DNA of 64,000 nt from positions 62,001 to 126,000 of the forward strand of contig NZ_JACCDF010000006.1 in NCBI RefSeq assembly GCF_013415105.1, written 5' to 3'. This DNA is from Vreelandella salicampi. Its GTDB lineage: Bacteria > Pseudomonadota > Gammaproteobacteria > Pseudomonadales > Halomonadaceae. The notes beneath the pieces were generated by a model, which had not been told where the DNA came from, made no database searches, and was given only the letters and a program-made list of their open reading frames with translations. Both the position numbers and the translations under genes were made by a program. Positions 52,776 through 61,798 of the stretch are shown here, piece after piece (positions within the stretch are counted from its first letter, which is position 1; each line of letters begins with the position of its first letter).

Positions 52776-54686
52776 TTATACCGGTGTGGCTTTGTCCGCT
52801 GCGCCAACAGAACGCTCACGCATCGCGCCGTGCACATCGTCCAAGCTGGTCGGGTCATCAATGGTCGATGGCACACCAAACTCTTTGCCATCGGCAATGT
52901 TTCGCAGCAGCTTGCGTAAGATTTTACCGGAGCGTGTCTTGGGTAAACGGTTAACTACCAGCACCTGTTTAAAACAGGCAATTGGGCCAATTTGATCACG
53001 AACGCGTGCGATAAGCTCGTTTTCCAGTGTGGTTTCATCACCGTCAAAGCCGTCTTTGGGGATTACCAACCCTACTGGCAACTGCCCCTTAAGCTCATCG
53101 TGAATACCAATCACCGCACACTCGGCCACTGCCGGATGGGCGCCTACGACTTCTTCCATTTCGCCGGTAGAGAGGCGATGTCCGGCGACGTTTATGACAT
53201 CGTCGGTACGGCCCATGATAAAAAGATACCCGTCGTCATCAAAATAGCCGCCATCACCGGTTAAATAGTAGCCGGGGAAAGCTGCCATATAGGCACTATG
53301 GAACCGTTGGGGGTCACCCCACACGCCCACCAAACAGCCCGGTGGCATCGGCTGCTTGATTACCACGCTGCCTTGCTCCATGGCGCTGGCCTGTTCACCG
53401 TCACGGTCAAGAATTTGCACATTAAAGCCCGGTACTGGCACGGTAGCCGAACCGGCCTTAGTTGGCATCGGCTCAAGGCCCGGCAAATTAGCGGCAATGG
53501 GCCAGCCGGTTTCGGTTTGCCACCAGTGGTCGATCACCGGTACGTCAAGTAAATCATCGAGCCAGTGGAACGTGGGCGGGTCGAGACGCTCCCCGGCCAA
53601 GTAGAGGTTTTTCAGACTACTGATATCGTACTGTTCCAGCAGTTTGGCATCGGGGTCTTCTTTTTTGATCGCCCTAAAGGCGGTCGGCGCGGTGAAGAAG
53701 CTTTTCACCTTGTACTCTTCGATCAAACGCCAGAAGGCGCCAGCGTCCGGTGTTTTTACCGGTTTGCCTTCATACACCACGGTGGTACAGCCACGCAGCA
53801 ACGGGGCATACACGATATAGGAATGACCCACGACCCAGCCAACGTCTGAGGCGGAGAAGAACACGTCTCCCGGTTCGACGTCGTAAATCACTTCCATCGA
53901 GTACGCTAGCGCCACCGCATAGCCTGCTGTATCCCGTACCACTCCTTTCGGCTTACCCGTGGTACCGGAGGTATACAGCACGTAAAGCGGATCCGTGCCT
54001 TTTACCGGCACGCAATCGGCATAGGGGGCTTTTTCAACCAGTGTCGCCCAGTCATGATCGCTTTCACCCAACTCTGCTAGGTGCTCTTCCCGCTGATAGA
54101 CCACACACGCATCGGGCTTATGTGCGCTCAGCTCAATTGCTTGGTCGATGATCGGCTTGTAGGGCAAGACTTTATGAACCTCGACCCCACACGAAGCTGC
54201 CACCACGACCTTTGGCTGCGCGTCTTCAATGCGTACGGCCAGTTCGTGAGGCGCAAAGCCACCAAAAACCACCGAATGGATCGCGCCGAGCCGCGCACAG
54301 GCATACATTGCGACCAGGGCTTCCGGGATCATCGGCATATAGATAACAACCCGGTCCCCTTTTTCAACGCCCAGTGCTTGTAAACCTCCGGCGAAATGGG
54401 CGACGCGATCACGCATCTCTGAATAAGTAATGGTGGCTTTTTTATGTGTAACGGGGGAATCCCAGTAGATAGCAGGCTGATCTCCGCGCCCTTGCTCAAC
54501 ATGATGATCAAGCGCTGCGTGGCAAATATTCATTTCGCCATCGCCGAACCAGCGTGCATGCTGCTGGTCGTCATACGACAGGATTGTCGACGGCGGCGTA
54601 AACCATGGGATTCGCTTGGCCTGCTCTGCCCAGAATGTCTCAGGCGTTTGCGTTGCGTGCTGAAATTCTTGCTGATAACGGCTCAT
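52776..54686 (-). CDS. prpE: Propionyl-CoA synthetase (AMP-forming)
   Basis: This is a 636-residue ANL-family enzyme activating propionate, and perhaps other short acids, with ATP and CoA. The motifs YTSGTTGKPKG (about 241-251), 'WWQTETGWPI' and GRTDDVINVAGHRLSTGEMEE are complete. The catalytic Lys588 is in TRSGKILRK, the segment that Pat-type enzymes acetylate. It resembles PrpE more than Acs in length and in the 'VVFGGFAPHELAVRIEDAQP' region. No other prp genes are here. It is divergent from an arsR-type gene, 291 bases away. Confidence 0.88.
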   Translation of the reverse strand: MSRYQQEFQHATQTPETFWAEQAKRIPWFTPPSTILSYDDQQHARWFGDGEMNICHAALDHHVEQGRGDQPAIYWDSPVTHKKATITYSEMRDRVAHFAGGLQALGVEKGDRVVIYMPMIPEALVAMYACARLGAIHSVVFGGFAPHELAVRIEDAQPKVVVAASCGVEVHKVLPYKPIIDQAIELSAHKPDACVVYQREEHLAELGESDHDWATLVEKAPYADCVPVKGTDPLYVLYTSGTTGKPKGVVRDTAGYAVALAYSMEVIYDVEPGDVFFSASDVGWVVGHSYIVYAPLLRGCTTVVYEGKPVKTPDAGAFWRLIEEYKVKSFFTAPTAFRAIKKEDPDAKLLEQYDISSLKNLYLAGERLDPPTFHWLDDLLDVPVIDHWWQTETGWPIAANLPGLEPMPTKAGSATVPVPGFNVQILDRDGEQASAMEQGSVVIKQPMPPGCLVGVWGDPQRFHSAYMAAFPGYYLTGDGGYFDDDGYLFIMGRTDDVINVAGHRLSTGEMEEVVGAHPAVAECAVIGIHDELKGQLPVGLVIPKDGFDGDETTLENELIARVRDQIGPIACFKQVLVVNRLPKTRSGKILRKLLRNIADGKEFGVPSTIDDPTSLDDVHGAMRERSVGAADKATPV

Positions 54687-54977
54687 AAGTGCCCTGTCTG
54701 TCAGTGCTTGTCAACGGTAAGCGGCGCCACATAAGTAGCAGCGTTGGTATGATTGTTGACACTTTATAAAGGAAACAGGGAAAAATCCGTCATACTATGG
54801 GCTAAAAACCGACTAAAGACGTACGAAATCACATAGATTGTCAACAAACATACGTTTGCTACCATTGATTAAACGTTAATTAGCACTTTGGACAAGCCTC
54901 GCTAAATTACCGAACATTACATTGCTGCATACATAAGATATAACAACGCGTTGCACCGCGTATGCTAGGAGCTTCTT

Positions 54978-55298
54978 ATGCCCTTACCCCAGAACGCTGC
55001 TGCTGATTTGCTGGCACAAAATGGTCGTGCCATCGAGCAGGCCACGTCGTTGTTAAAAGCCATGGCGAATGAAAAAAGATTACAAATCGTGTGTTTACTG
55101 CTGGAGAAAGAGTTATCGGTCACGCAGATAAATCAGCAACTAACCCTAAGTCAGTCTGCGCTTTCGCAGCATCTTGCTATTTTGCGCCGAGATAACCTGG
55201 TTAACACCCGGCGCGAATCACAAACCATTTACTATTCGCTGACAAGTGATGGGGCAAAAGCCATTATAGAGATGTTAGCGACACAATTTTGCCGCTAG
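54978..55298 (+). CDS. ArsR-family regulator
   Basis: This is a 106-residue winged-helix repressor. The core 'SLLKAMANEKRLQIVCLLLE' then 'LSVTQINQQLTLSQSALSQHLAILRR' is the classical ArsR helix-turn-helix, followed by a wing 'DNLVNTRRESQTIYYSLTS'. There are no CVC-type metal-binding cysteines; the only Cys residues are near 37 and at the C-terminus, so it may sense something other than arsenite, as BigR/SqrR-like proteins do. CTAGGAG precedes the ATG. The 291-base gap to prpE contains AT-rich DNA but no palindrome I would assign. Confidence 0.88.
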   Translation: MPLPQNAAADLLAQNGRAIEQATSLLKAMANEKRLQIVCLLLEKELSVTQINQQLTLSQSALSQHLAILRRDNLVNTRRESQTIYYSLTSDGAKAIIEMLATQFCR

Positions 55299-55313
55299 CA
55301 CTTGGCCTCAGGC

Positions 55314-56357
55314 TTACTGCTTATACCATCGAGAGGCCTCCAACACACCCAGCGTTTTTATGCCCGCCTGCTCAATACCATGAGAGACGGCCATTCCCAA
55401 TTTTCGGCTTAAGGTTTGTGGCGGCTCTAAAGTAACGCGCAACACATTCGCTTCCTGCATCCGCTCGAAAAGATACGCTTCACTGGTTTGAACACTGTCG
55501 ATAAGCTTGCAATCGAGGGCTTCACTGCCGTACCAAATTTCCCCGGTCGCTAAGCTCTCAATGTCCATTTCAGGGCGGCGCTCGGCTACATACGCTTTAA
55601 AAAGCCGATGCGTATTTTCCAGATCATCGATAAACTTTTCACGCCCTTCATCGGTATTCTCTCCTAACACTGTCAACGTGCGCTTGTACTTACCTGCGGT
55701 TAAATGCTCAACATCAATATCGTGGCGTTTAAGCAATCGATGAATATTAGGTATCTGGGCCACCACACCAATTGAGCCGATCACGGCAAAGGGAGCCGCT
55801 TTAATATGCGCAGCACTACACGCCATTAGATAACCGCCGCTTGCAGCCACTTTATCGATACATACCGTGGTCGCTAGGCCAGCATCACGCAGCCGGTCGA
55901 TTTGTGCCGCTGCAAGACCGTAGGCGTGTACAAGCCCGCCACCCGACTCTAAGCGCACCACGACTTCATCGCTGGTGTCGGCAACATCAATAATGGCAGA
56001 AATCTCTTCAGCAAAGTGCTCAGTGGCAGAGGCTCTGATATCTCCATGAAAATCCAGTACCCAAACACGTGGGCCAACGCTATCTTCACTTTTTTTGGAA
56101 GACGATTTTTCTTGTTTTTTGTCATCTCGGCGAAAGGCTTTCACCAATGTTTTACGTTGACTTGGCGCGATAGCAGCCATTTTCAGCTGCCGCCGCCGGT
56201 GACGTCGCTGATCGTTTAACGTGTCAATTCGTAGCGTGAACGACTTATCCGCTCCCTCTTTTGCTCGCATTACCATCATGACGCCGATACCGATTAACGC
56301 CACGACCACTAAGATCTGGAGTAAAAACGTCACTAGTTCGATTATCCACTCGCTCAC
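55314..56357 (-). CDS. sohB: Inner-membrane serine protease SohB
   Basis: This is a 347-residue S49-family peptidase related to SppA. An N-terminal membrane helix (8-30) is followed by a very basic, Lys/Ser-rich linker (50-95). The protease domain has the nucleophile Ser173 (VAASGGYLMAC) and the general-base lysine in AGKYKRTLT (about Lys225). The GTG start follows AAGGAG. SohB removes leftover signal peptides or misfolded membrane proteins at the periplasmic face. It lies opposite the SCP2-type gene. Confidence 0.9.
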   Translation of the reverse strand: MSEWIIELVTFLLQILVVVALIGIGVMMVMRAKEGADKSFTLRIDTLNDQRRHRRRQLKMAAIAPSQRKTLVKAFRRDDKKQEKSSSKKSEDSVGPRVWVLDFHGDIRASATEHFAEEISAIIDVADTSDEVVVRLESGGGLVHAYGLAAAQIDRLRDAGLATTVCIDKVAASGGYLMACSAAHIKAAPFAVIGSIGVVAQIPNIHRLLKRHDIDVEHLTAGKYKRTLTVLGENTDEGREKFIDDLENTHRLFKAYVAERRPEMDIESLATGEIWYGSEALDCKLIDSVQTSEAYLFERMQEANVLRVTLEPPQTLSRKLGMAVSHGIEQAGIKTLGVLEASRWYKQ

Positions 56358-56486
56358 TGGCTATCTCCTTGTTTTGTCGTTGTGCTCATTTTCCTTACCT
56401 TGGTCATTATCAATACTTGATTAAAACATTTGTTTTAAATATCCTCGTCGTTATATATACATACACCCGAAAGGACGCACTACACC

Positions 56487-56798
56487 ATGTCATCGACAAC
56501 GTTAGAAAAACTGAAAGCTCGTTTTAACCCTGAAGCGGCAGAAGGTATGAATGACATTTTTCAATTTCATTTTACCGATGCTGGCGATTATTACCTACAT
56601 ATTCACGGCGGCACCTTGGACATTCAAGAAGGCGAACACGATGACCCTTCCGTCAGCCTAAGCCTCACCACCGACACGCTAAAAGGCATTATGAACGGTG
56701 ACGTTAATGGTATGACTGCGTTTATGACCGGTAAGCTCAAAGCCACTGGTAACGTCATGCTCGCCACCAAGCTGACATCACTTTTCCCTAGCGAGTAA
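56487..56798 (+). CDS. SCP2 sterol-binding domain protein
   Basis: This is a 103-residue, single-domain protein of the SCP2 fold. It has 'FQFHFTDAGDYYLHIHGGTL' and LSLTTDTLKGIMNGDVNGMTAFMTGKLKATGN, the typical hydrophobic-cavity helices. Such small proteins bind lipids or acyl-CoAs; the ligand here is unknown. AAAGGA lies before the ATG. Confidence 0.9.
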   Translation: MSSTTLEKLKARFNPEAAEGMNDIFQFHFTDAGDYYLHIHGGTLDIQEGEHDDPSVSLSLTTDTLKGIMNGDVNGMTAFMTGKLKATGNVMLATKLTSLFPSE

Positions 56799-56825
56799 TG
56801 TTTTAGTCACACCAAATACCCATAT

Positions 56826-56858
56826 CGGCACCGAGTTGACGCTAGCGGGTGCCGTTTT
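56826..56858 (+). terminator. Possible terminator after the SCP2 gene
   Basis: A seven-base stem CGGCACC/GGTGCCG with a 15-base loop is followed by TTTT. It is weak because of the large loop. Confidence 0.45.
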
Positions 56859-56877
56859 GATGTTTAAATACCGTTTT

Positions 56878-57666
56878 CTACCCTGTTTGCCACTTGGCCA
56901 AGTGCTCTTCTATCAGCTCGCGGGAGATGGAGTAAGGAGGAGGTAGCGCTGGGAGTTGCCGCGGAGAAAACCAAGCCGCATCGGCGATTTCGACGCCATC
57001 AATGCGGATACGCTTTGTGGTGGCTTCGGCAAAAAAACCCAGCATCAATGAATGCGGGAAAGGCCAGGGCTGACTTTGGAAGTAGCGTAGCTGATCAATA
57101 TACACGCCGACCTCTTCGAATACTTCGCGATGCACAGCCTCTTCTGCCGACTCGCCTGGTTCGATAAACCCCGCCAGCGTAGAGTAGCGCCCAGGTGGAA
57201 AGCGCGGGCTGCGTGCCAACAAAAGTGATTCACCGCAGGTGACCAGCGTGATAATACATGGCGAAATACGCGGGTAATTACGATGCCCGCACGCATGGCA
57301 ATGCATGGCGAATTCAGCTTCAAGTTTTGTCGCGGGTGAACCACAGCGACCACAGAAGCGGTGATTCTCAAGCCAAGCGCCTACCTGCAAGGCAGTCGAC
57401 AGCAAACTAAACCAACGACTCGGTAGCTCCGCCATCCACTGACGACCGTCGATCCAGGTATGTTCGGGCTGCGACGCTACTTTTAACGCCACCGGCTCGT
57501 CATTCCAATAGCAAAGCGGTTGCATACTTGCATCCCAGCGTTGCCATGGTTGCAGTGGTGTGTGCAGTTCATTGCTGCCGGATAAAAAAGCGGGCGCCAG
57601 CTTGCTCTTTGCCAACATAATAACGCGCCCGGCATCCTCTTGAGTGGGAATTTCTCGCCTAAGCAT
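56878..57666 (-). CDS. nudC: NAD+ diphosphatase / NAD-decapping Nudix hydrolase
   Basis: NudC cleaves NADH and removes NAD caps from RNA. The 262-residue protein has the zinc-binding CGRCG...CHACGH region (about residues 105-130) and the Nudix box 'GFIEPGESAEEAVHREVFEE' (about 168-187). The SQPWPFPHS motif that marks NADH specificity is also present. The ATG at 57666 overlaps the end of dnaQ by eight bases; longer starts read into dnaQ and lack family support. It is the last gene of the methyltransferase-rnhA-dnaQ-nudC run. Confidence 0.92.
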   Translation of the reverse strand: MLRREIPTQEDAGRVIMLAKSKLAPAFLSGSNELHTPLQPWQRWDASMQPLCYWNDEPVALKVASQPEHTWIDGRQWMAELPSRWFSLLSTALQVGAWLENHRFCGRCGSPATKLEAEFAMHCHACGHRNYPRISPCIITLVTCGESLLLARSPRFPPGRYSTLAGFIEPGESAEEAVHREVFEEVGVYIDQLRYFQSQPWPFPHSLMLGFFAEATTKRIRIDGVEIADAAWFSPRQLPALPPPYSISRELIEEHLAKWQTG

Positions 57667-58387
57667 GTGCGTCCTCAGGCCAGTGCAGTTGATGTGCTTC
57701 ACACTTAGCGCGATGGGCTTCGCGTTCTGCCTCACTCGGACGAATAACGCGCAGCTGACCTGGCTCCAACGCTAAGCGCTGAATGAAAAGCCCTTGACTG
57801 GCGTCATCGTTTTTATCGCTATGTTGGCTGCCCGCATCCAGCGTAAGCGCCGTCTGCCCGCCCGTCATTGACAGATAGACTTCCGCCAAAATCTCGGCGT
57901 CCAACAGCGCACCGTGTAGCACACGATGGCCGTTATCAATATCGTAGCGCTTACACAACGCATCCAGGCTGTTGCGCTGCCCCGGATGCTTTTGCCGTGC
58001 CATTTCTAAGGTATCAAGGATGCGGCAATACTCGGCAACCGGCCCCAAAGTGGACGATCCACGCTTTTGGTTGAGCATGGCAAATTCGTGGTCGATAAAG
58101 CCGACGTCAAACGCCGCGTTATGAATCACCAACTCTGCGTCTTGAATAAATTCCCAAAACGCATCGGCCACTTGCGCAAACACCGGCTCGTCGGCCACGC
58201 GCTCGTTATCGATCCCGTGAACGGCAACAACCTCAGCATCGATATGCCGCTCTGGATTGATGTATTGGTGATAAGTACGACCAGTAAAGCGACGATTTAC
58301 CATCTCAATCGCGCCAATCTCGACCAACCGGTGCCCCTGTTTAGGATCGATGCCGGTGGTTTCGGTATCTAACACAATCTGGCGCAT
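57659..58387 (-). CDS. dnaQ: DNA polymerase III epsilon subunit
   Basis: This is the proofreading 3'-5' exonuclease of the replicative polymerase. The 242-residue protein has the DEDDh motifs VLDTETTGIDP (Asp/Glu), HNAAFDVGFID (Asp) and 'HGALLDAEILAEVYL' (His/Asp). The C-terminal part for alpha-subunit binding contains QLRVIRPSEAE. The ATG at 58387 overlaps the rnhA stop by one base (TGATG-type), so the pair is coupled, the usual gammaproteobacterial pairing. Confidence 0.95.
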   Translation of the reverse strand: MRQIVLDTETTGIDPKQGHRLVEIGAIEMVNRRFTGRTYHQYINPERHIDAEVVAVHGIDNERVADEPVFAQVADAFWEFIQDAELVIHNAAFDVGFIDHEFAMLNQKRGSSTLGPVAEYCRILDTLEMARQKHPGQRNSLDALCKRYDIDNGHRVLHGALLDAEILAEVYLSMTGGQTALTLDAGSQHSDKNDDASQGLFIQRLALEPGQLRVIRPSEAEREAHRAKCEAHQLHWPEDAHA

Positions 58388-58857
58388 CAGGCCCTCCTTT
58401 CAACGTGCTCGTCAATCGCGGCATTGGCGAGCGCATCCGCTTTTTCATTACCAGGATGTCCGCTGTGACCTTTCACCCAATGCCACTCAACATAGTGGCG
58501 CTGGGTCTCTTCGTGAAGCATTTGCCACAGTTCGGCATTTTTAACCGGTTGTTTAGCGGCGGTTTTCCAGCCACGTTTCAGCCAGTTGTGAATCCATTGG
58601 GTGATCCCTTGGCGCACATACTGCGAGTCGGTCCACAGCGCAACGTCGCAAGCCTGATTTAGCGCGCGCAACGCCGAGATGGCCGCCATCAGCTCCATCC
58701 GGTTATTGGTGGTGAGCGCTTCGTAGCCATACAGCGTTTTTTCATGTTCGCCGCTTTGTAACACCACGCCCCACCCGCCAGGGCCAGGATTACCGCGACA
58801 GGCGCCGTCGGTATACACTGTTACCTGCGGCCGGCGCGGTTTTGATTCATTACTCAA
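58387..58857 (-). CDS. rnhA: Ribonuclease HI
   Basis: RNase HI cleaves the RNA of RNA-DNA hybrids. Catalytic acids are seen in [11 protein letters not shown] (Asp), NRMELMAAI (Glu), TDSQYVRQG (Asp) and NEKADALA (Asp). I chose the TTG at 58857, which overlaps the methyltransferase stop (TTGA) and has GAGGAA nine bases upstream. This gives 156 residues, the normal length. An ATG at 58905 would add 16 residues with no family support and run back into the methyltransferase gene. Confidence 0.92.
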   Translation of the reverse strand: MSNESKPRRPQVTVYTDGACRGNPGPGGWGVVLQSGEHEKTLYGYEALTTNNRMELMAAISALRALNQACDVALWTDSQYVRQGITQWIHNWLKRGWKTAAKQPVKNAELWQMLHEETQRHYVEWHWVKGHSGHPGNEKADALANAAIDEHVERRA

Positions 58858-59675
58858 CGCTTGGATTCCTCGTTGTGATCTGCCGACGTCTGGTGAACCG
58901 AGCATTGTTGTGCTCGATAGGTTGCCGAGCGACTTGAACCACGTGCCACTCCCAAAGAATGCGTCGCCGCCGTCGGATTGACGCCAAACTTGACTCGTTC
59001 TGCAGGGGCTTGCGGTTGTTTACGCTTGGCTTGAATTATATAGCTTTCACCTAAGGGTACGTTAAGTCGACGCCCCCACGTTTCCCATGACTCACGACAC
59101 CGGGCCTTTTGGCTTGAGCAAAAAATTGGGCAGTGGAAGCCGCAATAGTCTACGCGCTCGACAGTAAAGTCGACAAATGCCAACCACTCGCGTAATTGTG
59201 AGGGGGAGTGGCGCCGAGCACCTTGCCTCCCGGGCGAAAGCCGCCTTGCTAGGTGATTAATGCTGAGTGGGTTAAAACCCAATATAATCAAGATACCGTG
59301 ATCAGCGGTGACCCTTGCGGCTTCTTGTAAGGTTTGTTCAGCATCAGGCAGGTGTTCCAACCAGTGGTGAATGAGACTGATATCCAAACACGCGTCAGGT
59401 AATGCCAGCTCGCTCGGCGGGCATATAAGGCTTGATGACTGTTCGGCATGCGTGAGGGTGGGCACCCATTCAATCACATGGGGAACCGCCGATAAGCCTA
59501 ATAAGGAGGGTCCCATGGTCATCTCCAAAGCGTGGCCGCCACTGCGCCCTTCAATGACCGGGCCAAGACAGGCACGCTGAACGTCGATCAACGCTTTACC
59601 TGCCTCAGACGCCCAGAAGCGCTGACCATGTTCAAGCCGCTGCGTCAATGAGTCAGCCGTGTGGGAATTTGACAT
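58854..59675 (-). CDS. SAM-dependent methyltransferase of the gloB-rnhA region
   Basis: This is a 273-residue class I methyltransferase. The glycine-rich SAM motif is degenerate ('[20 protein letters not shown]'), followed by the acidic strand '[20 protein letters not shown]' and '[20 protein letters not shown]'. Proteins of this type, between gloB and rnhA, are common in gammaproteobacteria; the substrate is not known. A C-terminal tail of about 50 residues with basic and Ser-rich sequence is longer than usual. The ATG at 59675 has GGAGG about 12 bases upstream. Confidence 0.82.
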   Translation of the reverse strand: MSNSHTADSLTQRLEHGQRFWASEAGKALIDVQRACLGPVIEGRSGGHALEMTMGPSLLGLSAVPHVIEWVPTLTHAEQSSSLICPPSELALPDACLDISLIHHWLEHLPDAEQTLQEAARVTADHGILIILGFNPLSINHLARRLSPGRQGARRHSPSQLREWLAFVDFTVERVDYCGFHCPIFCSSQKARCRESWETWGRRLNVPLGESYIIQAKRKQPQAPAERVKFGVNPTAATHSLGVARGSSRSATYRAQQCSVHQTSADHNEESKR

Positions 59676-59749
59676 AAACAGCGCATACCTCCAAAGTAAC
59701 GGCTTTTTGACGTCGTCAATATCTAGATCTAAATTTAAAGGATCCTCGC

Positions 59750-60517
59750 ATGCTGAGCGTGACACCCATTCCCGCCTTAAGCGACAACTATATTTGGTTG
59801 CTACGACAAGATGTCAGTCATGGTGTTTGTATCGTGGATCCTGGTGAAGCTGCTCCGGTCATCGATTTGCTCGAGCGCGAGTCACTCACCCTTGAAACCA
59901 TACTGATCACTCATCACCACCCTGATCACACGGATGGTCTAGATGAATTGATCAAGCGCTACTCACCGCGCGTGATTGGCCCTGACAATCCGTCGATTAA
60001 AGGTATTAGCGACCCCGTTGGCGAAGGGGATGAAATCCGCGTCATGGGGCGCTTATTTGAGGTGATGGCAACGCCAGGCCATACACTAGACCATATTAGT
60101 TTTTTCACCGCGGGGATACCGCCACTTCTATTTTGTGGTGACACTCTTTTTTGTGCTGGTTGTGGCCGCCTATTTGAAGGCACGCCGGAGCAAATGCACG
60201 CAGCGCTAAAACGTTTTGCCACGCTGCCTGAAGATACGCTCGTATTCGCCGGGCATGAATATACCCAGGCAAATTTACGCTTTGCGCGGGAAGCTGACCC
60301 CGAAAACGAAGACGTCAAATACGCGTTACAGGAATGCGACAAGGCGCGATCACTTGAGCGCCCCACGCTACCCAGCACGATAGGACGCGAGCTGAACATC
60401 AACCCTTACCTGCGTTTGAGCTCGTCGAGCGTGCGCCAGGCAGCCGGTAACGAGGGACCAACTGATGACGATCTCGCAACGTTCACCACTCTGCGCGAGT
60501 GGAAGAATCGTTTTTAG
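59750..60517 (+). CDS. gloB: Hydroxyacylglutathione hydrolase (glyoxalase II)
   Basis: GloB hydrolyses S-lactoylglutathione to lactate and glutathione, finishing methylglyoxal detoxification. The 255-residue metallo-beta-lactamase-fold protein has the metal motif THHHPDHTDG (His55, His57, Asp59, His60), 'ATPGHTLDHISF' and FAGHEYTQANLRFA with further histidine ligands. A C-terminal HAGH domain carries 'NPYLRLSSSSVRQ' for glutathione binding. AAAGGATC lies before the ATG. It is divergent from the methyltransferase gene. Confidence 0.95.
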   Translation: MLSVTPIPALSDNYIWLLRQDVSHGVCIVDPGEAAPVIDLLERESLTLETILITHHHPDHTDGLDELIKRYSPRVIGPDNPSIKGISDPVGEGDEIRVMGRLFEVMATPGHTLDHISFFTAGIPPLLFCGDTLFCAGCGRLFEGTPEQMHAALKRFATLPEDTLVFAGHEYTQANLRFAREADPENEDVKYALQECDKARSLERPTLPSTIGRELNINPYLRLSSSSVRQAAGNEGPTDDDLATFTTLREWKNRF

Positions 60518-60544
60518 TCAACTATCGAAGACCCTATATCGCCT

Positions 60545-61741
60545 ATGACGAACCGCACAACTTGGCAACGTTTGATATTAAGCGCTAGCAGCAGCACTCT
60601 CACGGCGCTGCTGCTCTGCGCTTCCGTTCCAACCCAGGCGTCAGCGCCTACCTCCGGCTTCTCTGCCAAAACGCCCAATACTGACGTTGCCTCTTCCAGC
60701 GCCTATGTGTCTCATTTTTGGGATGCGCTGGTGCTAGAGCCACAAACCGCCTGGAGTCAACTGCGTAAAAGCTTTGCCTGGCAAGACCAGCGACTCTCAG
60801 CGCAAGCTCAGGCGCGTGTCGATAAGTGGATTGAACACTATCGCGCAAGCCCGGAGAACATCGCGACTATTACTCAACGCGCCACGCCATGGCTCGCCTT
60901 TATTACCCAGCAAGTCGATGCACGTAACTTACCCGGGGAAATCGCCCTCATCCCTTTCATTGAAAGCTCTTTTGACCCCAGCGCCCGCAGCCACCGAGGC
61001 GCTGCTGGTTTATGGCAATTCATGCCGGGGACCGGCGATGCCTTAGGTTTGGTCCGTAACGGCCATTACGATGGACGTTTAGACGTGATTACATCGACCC
61101 AAGCTGCGCTTGATTATATCGAGATGCAGGCCGACCAGTGGTATGACGGCAATCTCCCCCTATCGCTAGCGGCCTATAACGCCGGCGCCGGCACGGTAAA
61201 CCGCGCGGTACGCAACGCCCAAAGCCAAGGCAAAAGCGGCCACTACTGGAACTTGCAGCTGCCTAACGAGACCATGCAATACGTGCCTAAACTTCACGCG
61301 ATTGCCGCCATTGTTGCCGACCCCGAGCGCTATAACGTAAATCTTCCCGAGATTGAGGCGGAACCCGCCTTTGCCAAGGTCCAATTGTCGCATTCGCTCA
61401 CTTTGAGCGAAGCATCAAGGCTTCTGGATGTTGAGCAGTCCGCTCTCGCGGAGCTCAATCCTGGGCTTCTTAATGGCGCCATAGACCCACGCAGCGCACA
61501 AACGTTGTTAGTGCCGGATGAAGCCAGCCACGCGATGATTGCCAAGCTTTCTCAGGGTGAGAGCCAAAGCGCACAAGTTGCCGAGCCCATCCCGGATACT
61601 TACCGCGTTGAGCGAGGCGACAACCTCTCTACCATCGCTGCACGGCACAACCTCACTCAGCAACACATTATGCGTTTAAACGCCATTGAGCGCCCCGACA
61701 CTTTACAACCAGGTCAGCTCCTGACACTTTCTGACTCCTAG
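60545..61741 (+). CDS. mltD: Membrane-bound lytic murein transglycosylase D
   Basis: The protein has 398 residues. A signal peptide (about 1-34) is followed by an SLT domain with catalytic Glu140 in PFIESSFDP, then HRGAAGLWQFMPGTGDALGL and LAAYNAGAGTVNRAV. The C-terminus has a divergent LysM-like region (about 280-325) and a clear LysM (about 353-396, 'YRVERGDNLSTIAARHNL'). The usual MltD lipobox is not obvious; the hydrophobic stretch LLLCASVPTQASA could be a lipobox-like LLLC or a plain signal peptide. It follows gloB after 27 bases, the common order. Confidence 0.9.
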   Translation: MTNRTTWQRLILSASSSTLTALLLCASVPTQASAPTSGFSAKTPNTDVASSSAYVSHFWDALVLEPQTAWSQLRKSFAWQDQRLSAQAQARVDKWIEHYRASPENIATITQRATPWLAFITQQVDARNLPGEIALIPFIESSFDPSARSHRGAAGLWQFMPGTGDALGLVRNGHYDGRLDVITSTQAALDYIEMQADQWYDGNLPLSLAAYNAGAGTVNRAVRNAQSQGKSGHYWNLQLPNETMQYVPKLHAIAAIVADPERYNVNLPEIEAEPAFAKVQLSHSLTLSEASRLLDVEQSALAELNPGLLNGAIDPRSAQTLLVPDEASHAMIAKLSQGESQSAQVAEPIPDTYRVERGDNLSTIAARHNLTQQHIMRLNAIERPDTLQPGQLLTLSDS

Positions 61742-61798
61742 GGCTTGACCGCCGTAAAGCGGCTAATAGCGCACTTAAAAAGTAACCGGGGGAAGACC

